NCBI GenBank assembly: GCA_017938155.1
Contig: JAGBCD010000034.1
Coordinates: 29,952-93,951, forward strand
Direction of reading: 5' to 3'
Length of the DNA: 64,000 nucleotides
Source: Paludibacteraceae bacterium
GTDB lineage: Bacteria; Bacteroidota; Bacteroidia; Bacteroidales; Paludibacteraceae
Program-made: the position numbers and the translations under genes
The notes under the pieces: model-generated
The model's database searches: none
What the model saw: only the letters and a program-made list of their open reading frames with translations
Told to the model about the DNA's origin: nothing
In this document: in pieces, positions 1 through 7,569 of the stretch
Numbering within the stretch: the first letter of the stretch is position 1
Layout of the letters: each line of letters opens with the position of its first letter

Positions 1-1856
1 GTACCTGGTACAGAATCAAAATGGATAGATGAATACAATTGAATCGTATAACCATCCTCACATCGTTCTGCCACCTTAGCAACGATAGGCGTTTTGCTGC
101 GGACTGAAGAACCTGGGGACAGGTTGTATAATTCTGCCTTATTTTGAAGTATTTCCAAAGTCGTAGTATCTACGTTCAATCCGTGATGCATTTGTACTGA
201 TGCACCATATGCATTGCCATAGATACAACGAACAGTAGGATAAATCTCAATAGTCTCTCCTGGATTTGGTTTGCCATCTCCATTACCACCATTAATCGTA
301 TCTACAATTTGGTAATTGGTAACTACCAATACAGGGCTGACATTCATTTCGTCAAACTCCATAGAGGCTTTGACATCCAGATTATTATAAGATTTAACCG
401 TATCACGATTTTGGATAATCACACCCATCGCACTTTCTTGGCTACTATAGGTGCGGCATTGCAATAGGCGCGATAAAGCACCTGCTACTAATGGAGTAGC
501 CATCGATGTACCACTCATCTCGCGATAAGTACCATTGAGATAAGTACTCATGATATTGGAGCCAGGCGCAGCAATGTCGTAATTCCAATATGTTTGCTCC
601 TCATCGATTGTAGATCCTTCTGCTGCCCAATCTGCATAATAAGGACCATCAGAGTCGTAGTTGCTAAAGGAGGACTTTTGGCCTAACTTGTCAGTGGACA
701 TTACACCGATAACAATGTTAAATGCAGCGGGAAACATATGTGCTTGGCCACACTTAAAATCTTCATCATAAATATCCGCATTATCATTACCCGCACTAGC
801 TACAAGATATTTGCCATTATAGTATGCTTTGAGCAATGCATCTTTTTCGGCAGCAGAATAACTGCAACCACCAATACTCATACTCAAAATATCAGCACCA
901 TTGGCATTGGCATAGTCAATACCTTTGATGATGGTTGCTACAGAGCCACGACCACTTTTATCCATTACTTGGATAGGCATAATGAGTGCATCTGGATTGG
1001 CACCCGTAATACCGATACCATTATTACCTACCGCAGCAGCAATACCTGCGCAGTGCGTACCATGTCCGTTGCGGTCGCTAATAACTCCTGTGTTGTTTAC
1101 GAAATCATATCCATGGATATCGTCAAAAAAGCCGTTTTTATCGTCATCTTTTCCGCCTGCACCACTGATTTCTGCTTCGTTGCTCCAGATATTATCTTTG
1201 AGGTCAGGGTGCTCAATATCCACACCTGTGTCGATGATAGCAATCACAGGGCGTTTCTTGCTTTTGGATTGATTCCACAGCCAAGGCAAATTGATAATTG
1301 CAGGTCCATATTGTTGAGAATATAGTGGCTCTGCCATATATTTATCAGCATCCAAGTGATTGTAGATAGTATCTTCAGCAGAAGAAGACATGATGCGTAC
1401 GATATAGTTAGGCTCTGCATACTCCACCTCTGGCAGACGCTCCAGCATCATGATGGCTTCATCAACTGTGGCAACCTTAGCAGTATCGAAAACAACATTG
1501 CAGAGTTTGGAAAGATTTTGGTCTGGAGCTAATTGTTTGCCATGTACACGTAATTGCTTGCGGGAAACTTGTGCACCCGTAAGTGGCATAAGCTCTTCCA
1601 CTTCAAAAATCCCAAGTGAATCAAGCACCATATCCACCTCACTGACGCTTGCGGATACGAAGCGACGGGTCGTGTTGTGGCGTTGAATACGGACTGGAGA
1701 TGAGTGTTTGAACTTTACAATCACCTCGTTGGCTACATACTCACAACCATGAGATTCTTCTTGATCTAATGTCCAAAGGTCATTGGGCATTTCTGTTTGT
1801 GCTAACAGCGCGATAGTACACACCATGAGAAGCACAATTGAGAATAGTTTTTTCAT
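1..1856 (-). CDS. Subtilisin-like S8 serine peptidase, C-terminus cut by window edge
   Basis: The reading frame is open from an ATG at 1856 (MKKLFSIVLLMV..., a Sec signal peptide ending near ALLAQ) to the left edge. The subtilase catalytic triad is visible: Asp209 in IIDTGVD, His265 in NGHGTHCAG and Ser451 in SGTSMATPLVAG. A propeptide-like segment of about 150 residues precedes the catalytic domain. After the serine there is a beta-rich stretch with a NGDGKPNPGE motif, common in large secreted Bacteroidetes subtilases that end in a T9SS sorting domain; that end lies outside the window. Role by family: endopeptidase secreted to the surface or periplasm. The start is only 12 bases after the stop of the upstream unknown gene and no promoter is seen between them, so the two are probably co-transcribed. 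Confidence 0.93.
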   Translation of the reverse strand, partial: MKKLFSIVLLMVCTIALLAQTEMPNDLWTLDQEESHGCEYVANEVIVKFKHSSPVRIQRHNTTRRFVSASVSEVDMVLDSLGIFEVEELMPLTGAQVSRKQLRVHGKQLAPDQNLSKLCNVVFDTAKVATVDEAIMMLERLPEVEYAEPNYIVRIMSSSAEDTIYNHLDADKYMAEPLYSQQYGPAIINLPWLWNQSKSKKRPVIAIIDTGVDIEHPDLKDNIWSNEAEISGAGGKDDDKNGFFDDIHGYDFVNNTGVISDRNGHGTHCAGIAAAVGNNGIGITGANPDALIMPIQVMDKSGRGSVATIIKGIDYANANGADILSMSIGGCSYSAAEKDALLKAYYNGKYLVASAGNDNADIYDEDFKCGQAHMFPAAFNIVIGVMSTDKLGQKSSFSNYDSDGPYYADWAAEGSTIDEEQTYWNYDIAAPGSNIMSTYLNGTYREMSGTSMATPLVAGALSRLLQCRTYSSQESAMGVIIQNRDTVKSYNNLDVKASMEFDEMNVSPVLVVTNYQIVDTINGGNGDGKPNPGETIEIYPTVRCIYGNAYGASVQMHHGLNVDTTTLEILQNKAELYNLSPGSSVRSKTPIVAKVAERCEDGYTIQLYSSIHFDSVPG

Positions 1857-1868
1857 AGACTATAAATT

Positions 1869-3023
1869 TTATTTTATTAGAGTTCTTTTGATGATATCTT
1901 TAAAATTTCCTAAGAACGCATAACCATTGAATCTATTCCATATAGTACTGCATGTTCCCTCGTTCATACAAATGAAGACATTATGACCTCTTAAATCAGG
2001 AAGAGATGGATCGTATTGAGAAAACTCAGCATTTTTCCAACAATCTCGAAGCAAATTTAGTATCGCTTGTTGTTCAGGAGAAATAGGTATTTTATCAAGA
2101 TTATATATCACAACAAGCGAGGAGGGTGATAGGCTATGTAAGAGAGCCAATGCCTTACGATGCGTATCAATTGTACTTCCGTCAATAACATCAAGCTTTA
2201 GGTGTTTAATATTGCAAAATGTAGTAATATTTTGTATAAAAGGGAAATCTGCTGAAACTTCTAACCCTGCCACATAAGTCATTTTGGAATCAAAAGAAAG
2301 GGTAGATAACTCATCCTTGACAAACTTATCCCATATTTCATTGTACATTATTGCTTTAGTAAAACCATACATATCTATCAGTTTTGCGATTTTATATTTC
2401 CTTTTTGTCACAACTCCATCAAAACTGATAACATAAACCACTTTGTTGTCAAAATATTCCTTGTTACTTAAATAGAATTGATATATACAAGTTAAGGAGT
2501 TTTTATCCACTTTATTGAATGAGCTATGATATTCTTTACCATTCTTGAACTCTAAATTAAAAGTTTGGGTAAAATAGGTGTCAAATGCAGGAACAACACC
2601 AAAAACTCCTAACATGATTTTAGTTACCAAAATTATCGAAACACCTTTATTTCTATATAATAGTTCGCATAATATTGTATCAATCTGCTTGTACACCGAT
2701 ATTATATCATCATTGTGCTGAACATAATCAGGCACATCAATATTCCAAATAACATTATCTGAAATGTTATCAAAATATTTTATTAATACCTCCAACGCAT
2801 GGGGACTTCGCTGTAATAGTTCACTACTTCCACGAAGCATACCCCAACTAGCAAGATATCCCCATAGAACAAAGCAACTCTTTTCCATATCTGCTGAAAG
2901 TTTCCCTTTGTTATTCTGAAAATAGTTGTAGCAAAAATCAAATGAGGCATAACGTGAGTTTACATCATGGCGACTTAAAAATTCCTCAATACATTGATCA
3001 ATGTCGGATTTAGCATGATTCAT
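1869..3023 (-). CDS. Unrecognised 384-aa protein, two-part, behind a structured RNA leader
   Basis: No enzyme motif, Walker motif, signal peptide or clear membrane helix is visible. Residues 1-215 contain LWGYLASWGMLRGSSELLQ (about 50-68), KIMLGVFGVVPAFD (about 137-150) and KLIDMYGF near 215. From memory, not from a search, these match a widespread uncharacterised family that normally ends about there. Residues 216-384 then look like an additional C-terminal domain of unknown function (for example VVIYNLDKIPIS and GHNVFICMNEG). The gene is AT-rich relative to its neighbours. It sits between a 400-base structured leader and a secreted protease, in a repeat-rich stretch with a MITE, which suggests acquired DNA. 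The ATG at 3023 is the first in the frame. Function unknown. Confidence 0.8.
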   Translation of the reverse strand: MNHAKSDIDQCIEEFLSRHDVNSRYASFDFCYNYFQNNKGKLSADMEKSCFVLWGYLASWGMLRGSSELLQRSPHALEVLIKYFDNISDNVIWNIDVPDYVQHNDDIISVYKQIDTILCELLYRNKGVSIILVTKIMLGVFGVVPAFDTYFTQTFNLEFKNGKEYHSSFNKVDKNSLTCIYQFYLSNKEYFDNKVVYVISFDGVVTKRKYKIAKLIDMYGFTKAIMYNEIWDKFVKDELSTLSFDSKMTYVAGLEVSADFPFIQNITTFCNIKHLKLDVIDGSTIDTHRKALALLHSLSPSSLVVIYNLDKIPISPEQQAILNLLRDCWKNAEFSQYDPSLPDLRGHNVFICMNEGTCSTIWNRFNGYAFLGNFKDIIKRTLIK

Positions 3024-3425
3024 GATAAATAAGTTGTCTAATTCCCCCCCTACTCACTTCTGGCTTTTCGGGTTACTCCGTTGTCATACTCAAACATAGA
3101 CACACAAGAAAAGCGTAGACCTCGAGCTGCTTATTTACAAGTCGAGGCCTTCGCATTGCCCTAAAAGTCAAATAAACAACAAGAAACCTACGCTGGTATG
3201 AAAACACACCACACATTGAGAAACATGTGCGGTATGTGAACGATTCACACCCATAGGCATCTATTGCTTACTTTGATTCCGACTTTTAATTCTGAAAGTT
3301 GCGAAGTTTCCGACTTGTCAAATACAAAGCATCAATAAACGCTATTTAATATGTCAGAAACCTACCCTTAGAAAGGACCCATACCAAATACCTTTTGCAA
3401 GACATATTCCCTCCAGCGTAGATTC
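3024..3425 (-). ncRNA. Candidate structured RNA / long 5' leader
   Basis: This follows a consensus promoter and has no sizeable ORF. On the transcript, the 5' segment CUACGCUGG (3421-3413) is perfectly complementary to CCAGCGUAG (3196-3188). The enclosed 200 bases contain further stems: 3401-3408 with 3348-3355 (8 bp), 3225-3232 with 3209-3216 (8 bp including one G-U, 8-base loop), 3244-3249 with 3235-3240 (6 bp, 3-base loop) and 3260-3263 with 3252-3255. A 9-base direct repeat AAGTCGGAA occurs twice. Downstream, 3188-3194 can instead pair with 3112-3118 (7 bp) around a CCTCGA/TCGAGG hairpin (3120-3147). The density of stems supports a folded RNA. Whether it is a cis-regulatory leader or a separate ncRNA is undecided. 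A 15-codon ORF (3097-3050) lies near the 3' end. Confidence 0.6.
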
Positions 3426-3430
3426 ATTGG

Positions 3431-3462
3431 CAAAGGTATAACATTTTTTTCATTAACACAAA
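3431..3462 (-). promoter_or_regulatory. Bacteroidetes promoter of the structured leader
   Basis: On the minus strand the -33 box TTTG (3462-3459) and the -7 box TACCTTTG (3438-3431) are separated by exactly 20 bases. Both boxes match the consensus perfectly. The start site is expected near 3425, so the leader would be about 400 nt before the ATG at 3023. Confidence 0.75.
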
Positions 3463-3474
3463 TAAAATTTATAA

Positions 3475-3970
3475 AAGTACTAAAGGTTCATGCGGCAAGG
3501 CCGCTATTGGTGAGCGCAAGCGCTCAGTTTAGAGGACGCACATAGTGCCTACAGAGAGAATTGGTAATTGGTAATTTACAGACCTATCCGCCCTCCGTGC
3601 ACCTCACCCTAACTTAGGGGAGGAGTTTAATTGGTGATTGGTGATTATCAGACCCCTACCCCCTACGGGAAATGGTTCTATGTTTGCGCTATTTCCTTAG
3701 AGTGGTGACTCTTCGGGCGCTGCACTCGGAGTGCATTCCGTTGCACTCCTTCACCCCCTAACTTAGGGGGGAGAACTGAAATAGTGCATTGAAGTGCCAC
3801 TTGTTTCAGCAGCATAGCTGCGGGGGCAAGGTTCTAAGAGTTATAAGGGCTTGTTCCACTTTTATTTTCGCAGATTTTTTATGTAGAGGTGGTAATTTTA
3901 CTTTTTATATTTTAATATTTTTATCTTGTTTGGGTTACTACCACACTATCACATAAAAAAAAAGTGTCGA
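3475..3970. repeat. Intergenic hairpin and REP-like repeats
   Basis: No gene is seen. Short stem-loops are present: GCGGCaagGCCGC near 3491 and GAGCGCaaGCGCTC near 3515. Near-duplicated phrases (attggtaattggtaat, attggtgattggtgat) also occur. The 59-base stretch 3695-3753 recurs at 54861-54920 at roughly 80 percent identity. A short motif resembling cataaaaa-tgtgtcga occurs at 3951-3970, 4483-4500 and 54571-54589. These look like dispersed repeat families of this genome rather than regulatory sites of one gene. Confidence 0.6.
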
Positions 3971-4014
3971 ATGGTGTATCGCTCGAAAAAAATATAATAT
4001 ATACTAAGTATATA

Positions 4015-4386
4015 ACTCGTTGGCGGAATAAAAAAAATGTTCTTTGATGTTAAAACATTCCGTAAATATATCGTAACTTCATGCAGATTATTTGCAGACA
4101 AAGACGATAGATACACGAAACATATACGAAAGATATACGTTAGATATACGATAGATATACGATAGATATACGTTAGATATACGATAGATATACGATAGAT
4201 ATACGATAGATATACGATAGATATACGTTATGTTATAATTATGTCATAATTATGTTATAGGTATGGCTTACTAACCCTACTTTTCATATTTAGATTCTCT
4301 ATTGCCCACTAAAAAAATATAATTTATTCTTTGAATTATAGAAAATTGGGCCGAAGGGATTTGATTTTTTAATTCCGCCAACGAGT
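4015..4386. mobile_element. MITE-like element, copy 1 (372 bp)
   Basis: The element is bounded by perfect 15-bp terminal inverted repeats ACTCGTTGGCGGAAT (4015-4029 and 4372-4386), followed inward by A/T runs. It has no ORF of note. The same element occurs inverted at 54262-55001. The flanks share TATATA on both sides, a possible short or decayed target duplication. Inside are a variable 11-bp tandem array (4104-4235) and segments identical or nearly so to copy 2. A non-autonomous element moved in trans is the simplest reading; no transposase is in the window. Confidence 0.8.
4104..4235. repeat. 11-bp tandem array inside MITE copy 1 (12 units)
   Basis: The core acg recurs at 4104, 4115, 4126 and so on to 4225, an exact 11-base period. 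The consensus unit is ACGATAGATAT with ACGTTAGATAT and ACGAAAGATAT variants. Copy 2 of the element has 7 units, so the number varies. Confidence 0.85.
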
Positions 4387-4527
4387 TATATAATTATATA
4401 CTACCTCAATACCCCCTAAAAAATGCCATTTTTTAGGGGAGTATTTTTTGAGTAGTTGGGCAACATGGAGAGAAAATTCACTCATAAAAATATGTGTCGA
4501 ATGCATTGATTGGTGGGTATATCAAAA

Positions 4528-4569
4528 AAACAACATAAGGGTCAACCGAAGTTAGCCCTTATGTTGTTT
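4528..4569 (-). terminator. Intrinsic terminator of dcp
   Basis: A 14-bp perfect stem (4528-4541 with 4556-4569) has further inner pairing around a TTCG tetraloop. A T-run follows on the minus strand. It lies 30 bases after the stop of the M3 peptidase gene. Confidence 0.8.
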
Positions 4570-4598
4570 CATTTTTTCAAATAGATTCTGTAGGATAA

Positions 4599-6728
4599 TT
4601 ATTTTTTAATGCCGTCTCTTTCGAGCAATGCATCAATAGATGGCTCACCACCACGGAAACGACGATACAAGGTCATTGGATGTTCGGTACCACCTTTTTC
4701 CAACACATTCATACGGAACTTATCAGCACTTTCTTTGTCAAAAATAGAACCATTCGTAGCTTGAGCTGCCTTGAATACAGAGAAAGCATCTGCATCCAAC
4801 ACCTCTGACCACTTGTAACTATAATAACCTGCTGCATAACCACCTGAGAAAATATGTGTGAACGCTGTTTGCATTTGTGTTCCTGCAACCTCAGGCAATA
4901 CTTGCACTTGTGCCATTGCTTCGTTACCAAAATCAATAACGGCTTGTTGCAAGTCTCCCTTAGGAGCAAAAGGTTTGGTGATAGTATGCCATGCCATATC
5001 AAGATAACCAAACGACAACTGACGAACACAAGCATACGCAGCATGATAGTTTTGAGCTGCCTTGATCTTGTCAATCAAGTCTTGTGGCATAGGCTCACCT
5101 GTTTGGTAATGCTTAGCAAAAGTGTCCAAAAACTCTTTCTCACCCAAGAAGTTCTCATTGAACTGTGAAGGCAATTCCACAAAGTCACGTGGCACGTTGG
5201 TACCTGATTGGGAAGCATACGTACAACGGGAAAGCATACCATGAAGAGCGTGTCCAAACTCGTGCAAGAATGTCTCTACTTCATCGTATGTGAACAACGC
5301 AGGCTTGTCTGCCGTTGGACGGGTGAAGTTCATCACATTAACGATATGGGGTCTATGATCAACGCCATTGCGAACATATTGAGGTTGGAAATCGTTCATC
5401 CAAGCACCTCCTCGTTTGCCATCACGTGGATGGAAATCTGTATAATAAACAGCCAAGAAGTTTCCATCTGCATCAAACACATCATAGGCCGAAACCTCTG
5501 GGTTGTACACTTGAATGTCCTTGTTGAGTTTGAAGGTCAAACCATACAAACGGTTAGCCAAATCAAATACACCTTGTTTCACTGTCTCTAACTCAAAATA
5601 AGGGCGGAGCAAATCGTCTGAGATAGCATACTTAGCATCTTTGAGTTTTTTGCTATAGTAACTGAAGTCCCATGATTGAAGTTCACCTTCAAAACCAAGC
5701 TCTTTGGCATAGTCTTGCAACTCTTTCACTTCATTCTTAGCAGCTGGCATATAGCTGTCACGCAATTGGTTCAAGAGGTTATAAACATTCTCTTGGTTCT
5801 CAGCACATGTCTTGACAAGTGATTTCTCAGCATAGTTGCATTTGTCAAATAGTTGAGCAATCTCAAGTCGGGTATTCACAATATCCACAATGATTTGTGT
5901 GTTATCAAACTCGCCACCGATGCAACGGGTATTGTAAGCAGTATAGAGTTCTTGTCTCAACTCTCTATTGTCCAAATCTTCCATTACAGGGCGATAGGTA
6001 GTAGGTTTGAGGTCCAAAAGCCATCCTTGCTCGCCTTTCTTCTCGGCATTGGCTTTCATCATCGCTTTGGTGTCGTCGCTCAATCCTTGTAAGAGCGCTT
6101 CATCCGTGATGAGTTTGGTCCAAGCGTTGGTAGCCTTGAGCACGTTTTGACCATAAGTCAACGTGAGTTTGGACAAACGAGAAGTAAGTTCTCTATATTT
6201 CTCTTTCGCCTCAGCATCCAGGTTGGCACCATTGTTAGCAAACGAATCGTAGGTATCTTGCAACAACTCTTTTTGGTCAGCCGTGAGGGCGAGTTGGTCA
6301 CGTTGTTCATACACTGCCTTCACTCTTGCGAACAAACCTTCGTTGAGGATGATAGAGGTGCTATACTCCGACATCTTAGGAGACAACTCTTGTTCCAATG
6401 CTTGGAGTTGTTCGTTGGTCTCGGAGTGGGTCAAGTTGTAGAAGCATCCTGCTACGCAATTGAGCATCTCACCTGCTTCATCCAATGCCACGATAGTATT
6501 TTCAAAAGTAGGTGCCTCTGGGTTGGCTACGATAGAGTCAATCTCTGCATATCCTTCTGCAAATGCTTGCTCAAAAGCAGGCATAAAATGTTCGGTCTTG
6601 ATTTCCTCAAATGGATAGGTTCCATGAGGAGTATCCCAATTCTTGTAATTGAAGAATGGATTGGTGTCGGCCTTTTGACATCCAATCAACGCCATTGCGG
6701 CTAATGTCATAACGAATAATTTTTTCAT
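4599..6728 (-). CDS. dcp: M3 family zinc metallopeptidase (peptidyl-dipeptidase Dcp), lipoprotein
   Basis: This is an oligopeptide-degrading zinc peptidase of the thimet/Dcp family. The HEFGH zinc motif is at about residues 489-493 and the conserved downstream FVELPSQ segment is present. Of the two possible starts, the one at 6728 is preferred over 6758 because it begins directly with a lipoprotein signal, MKKLFVMTLAAMALIGC, with the lipobox cysteine in LIGC. The product is therefore predicted to be anchored to the membrane, facing the periplasm. The length (about 709 aa) is normal for Dcp. It stands alone, with a strong terminator after it and hairpin repeats before it. Family knowledge: it removes dipeptides from peptide C-termini. 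Bacteroidetes commonly carry lipoprotein versions. Confidence 0.93.
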   Translation of the reverse strand: MKKLFVMTLAAMALIGCQKADTNPFFNYKNWDTPHGTYPFEEIKTEHFMPAFEQAFAEGYAEIDSIVANPEAPTFENTIVALDEAGEMLNCVAGCFYNLTHSETNEQLQALEQELSPKMSEYSTSIILNEGLFARVKAVYEQRDQLALTADQKELLQDTYDSFANNGANLDAEAKEKYRELTSRLSKLTLTYGQNVLKATNAWTKLITDEALLQGLSDDTKAMMKANAEKKGEQGWLLDLKPTTYRPVMEDLDNRELRQELYTAYNTRCIGGEFDNTQIIVDIVNTRLEIAQLFDKCNYAEKSLVKTCAENQENVYNLLNQLRDSYMPAAKNEVKELQDYAKELGFEGELQSWDFSYYSKKLKDAKYAISDDLLRPYFELETVKQGVFDLANRLYGLTFKLNKDIQVYNPEVSAYDVFDADGNFLAVYYTDFHPRDGKRGGAWMNDFQPQYVRNGVDHRPHIVNVMNFTRPTADKPALFTYDEVETFLHEFGHALHGMLSRCTYASQSGTNVPRDFVELPSQFNENFLGEKEFLDTFAKHYQTGEPMPQDLIDKIKAAQNYHAAYACVRQLSFGYLDMAWHTITKPFAPKGDLQQAVIDFGNEAMAQVQVLPEVAGTQMQTAFTHIFSGGYAAGYYSYKWSEVLDADAFSVFKAAQATNGSIFDKESADKFRMNVLEKGGTEHPMTLYRRFRGGEPSIDALLERDGIKK

Positions 6729-6752
6729 TTTAGTTTTTATTATATGTTTGAT

Positions 6753-6910
6753 TTTCAAAGGTTCTAAAGGTTCTAAGGGTTCTAAAGGTTCTAAGGGTTC
6801 TAAAGGTTCTAATGTTTTAACTATCCTTTAGAACAGCAGCTTTGCTGCGCTTAGAACATTTAGAACAGCCCAAAGGGCGATTAGAACTGCCCGAAGGGCG
6901 ATAGAACAGC
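6753..6910. repeat. Triloop hairpin array upstream of dcp
   Basis: Six or so copies of a 10-11 base phrase (AAAGGTTCTA / AAGGGTTCTA) are followed by mini-hairpins: GCAGCtttGCTGC, GCCCaaaGGGC and GCCCgaaGGGC. Each is linked by TAGAAC. The same style of array recurs near 10.0-10.2, 13.5, 28.8 and 63.6 kb. Confidence 0.75.
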
Positions 6911-6933
6911 ACCCCACTCTAGGAGCATCCTAC

Positions 6934-7563
6934 TCAAAATATCACTTCTCCAAAATACTCTGGCAAGTGAAACGCAGGTGCCTCTGCCTTGATCGGATTC
7001 CACGAAGCATAATGTTTCATCGGTGTTTTGTCCCCACACTTGTATAAGTTAGCACGGCGACTATGCTCCTTGGTAAGGTCTAATTCTATCAATGATAACG
7101 GAATACCAATTAGCAATGTCCAATGTGCTGCGCATAGTTGCTGTCCATATCGTTGTATGCTTTTCAGCTGCTCTGCATTCAATCGCACCACATCCACTTT
7201 GCGCTCTTTGCGATGGGATGCATTGCAAACGCCTGATGCGTTGAACTCAAAGTTCCAATAACGAGTGTTATCCGCATTGCCAATAAACATCTCCACACAC
7301 GCATCTTCGTTGACCAGTTCAAGGTCGTTGGTCTTGGTAACCAAAGGTACCTCCCCTTTCACCTCAAAGCGGACGTACAACATCTCATCCGTATGTGCCA
7401 AAGTAAATTTAGCATCAGGAGCAACGGGATACTGCTCCGGCCAATTGATGGTGTCTATCACGCCCGCAGTAGGCATGGCTGCCATACGTTGATCTATCAC
7501 AGGCAGCGATAGCGACTGCCAATCGGGTTGATATATTGATTTGGTCTGTTTCATCTCCAACAT
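6934..7563 (-). CDS. Carbohydrate-binding family 9-like protein
   Basis: This 209-residue protein resembles the CBM9-like beta-sandwich proteins of Bacteroidetes. It has the typical order: TLAHTDEMLYVRFEVKG (strand carrying the family's xLYVxF pattern), EDACVEMFIGN (the DSVE-like acidic motif), YWNFEFNASG, then WNPIKAEAPAFHLPEYFG at the C-terminus. No signal peptide is evident, unlike many relatives, so it may be cytoplasmic; this is uncertain. An in-frame ATG three codons later (7554) is equally possible. The gene starts 6 bases after the stop of the CHU_C protein gene, suggesting one transcript. Binding target unknown. Confidence 0.8.
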   Translation of the reverse strand: MLEMKQTKSIYQPDWQSLSLPVIDQRMAAMPTAGVIDTINWPEQYPVAPDAKFTLAHTDEMLYVRFEVKGEVPLVTKTNDLELVNEDACVEMFIGNADNTRYWNFEFNASGVCNASHRKERKVDVVRLNAEQLKSIQRYGQQLCAAHWTLLIGIPLSLIELDLTKEHSRRANLYKCGDKTPMKHYASWNPIKAEAPAFHLPEYFGEVIF

Positions 7564-7569
7564 CTGGTT

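Noticed and set aside
738-1325. Plus-strand ORF over the protease gene
   Set aside because: The minus-strand frame has signal peptide and full catalytic triad; the plus-strand frame is a shadow.
3050-3097. 15-codon ORF in the structured leader as a gene
   Set aside because: Too short to support from sequence alone; mentioned only as part of the leader.
3024-3425. tmRNA, RNase P RNA or retron msr-msd
   Set aside because: No tRNA-like CCA end or tag ORF for tmRNA, none of the conserved RNase P segments, and no reverse transcriptase gene adjacent.
4104-4235. CRISPR or coding repeats in the 11-bp arrays
   Set aside because: Units are too short and contiguous; they lie in a non-coding MITE.
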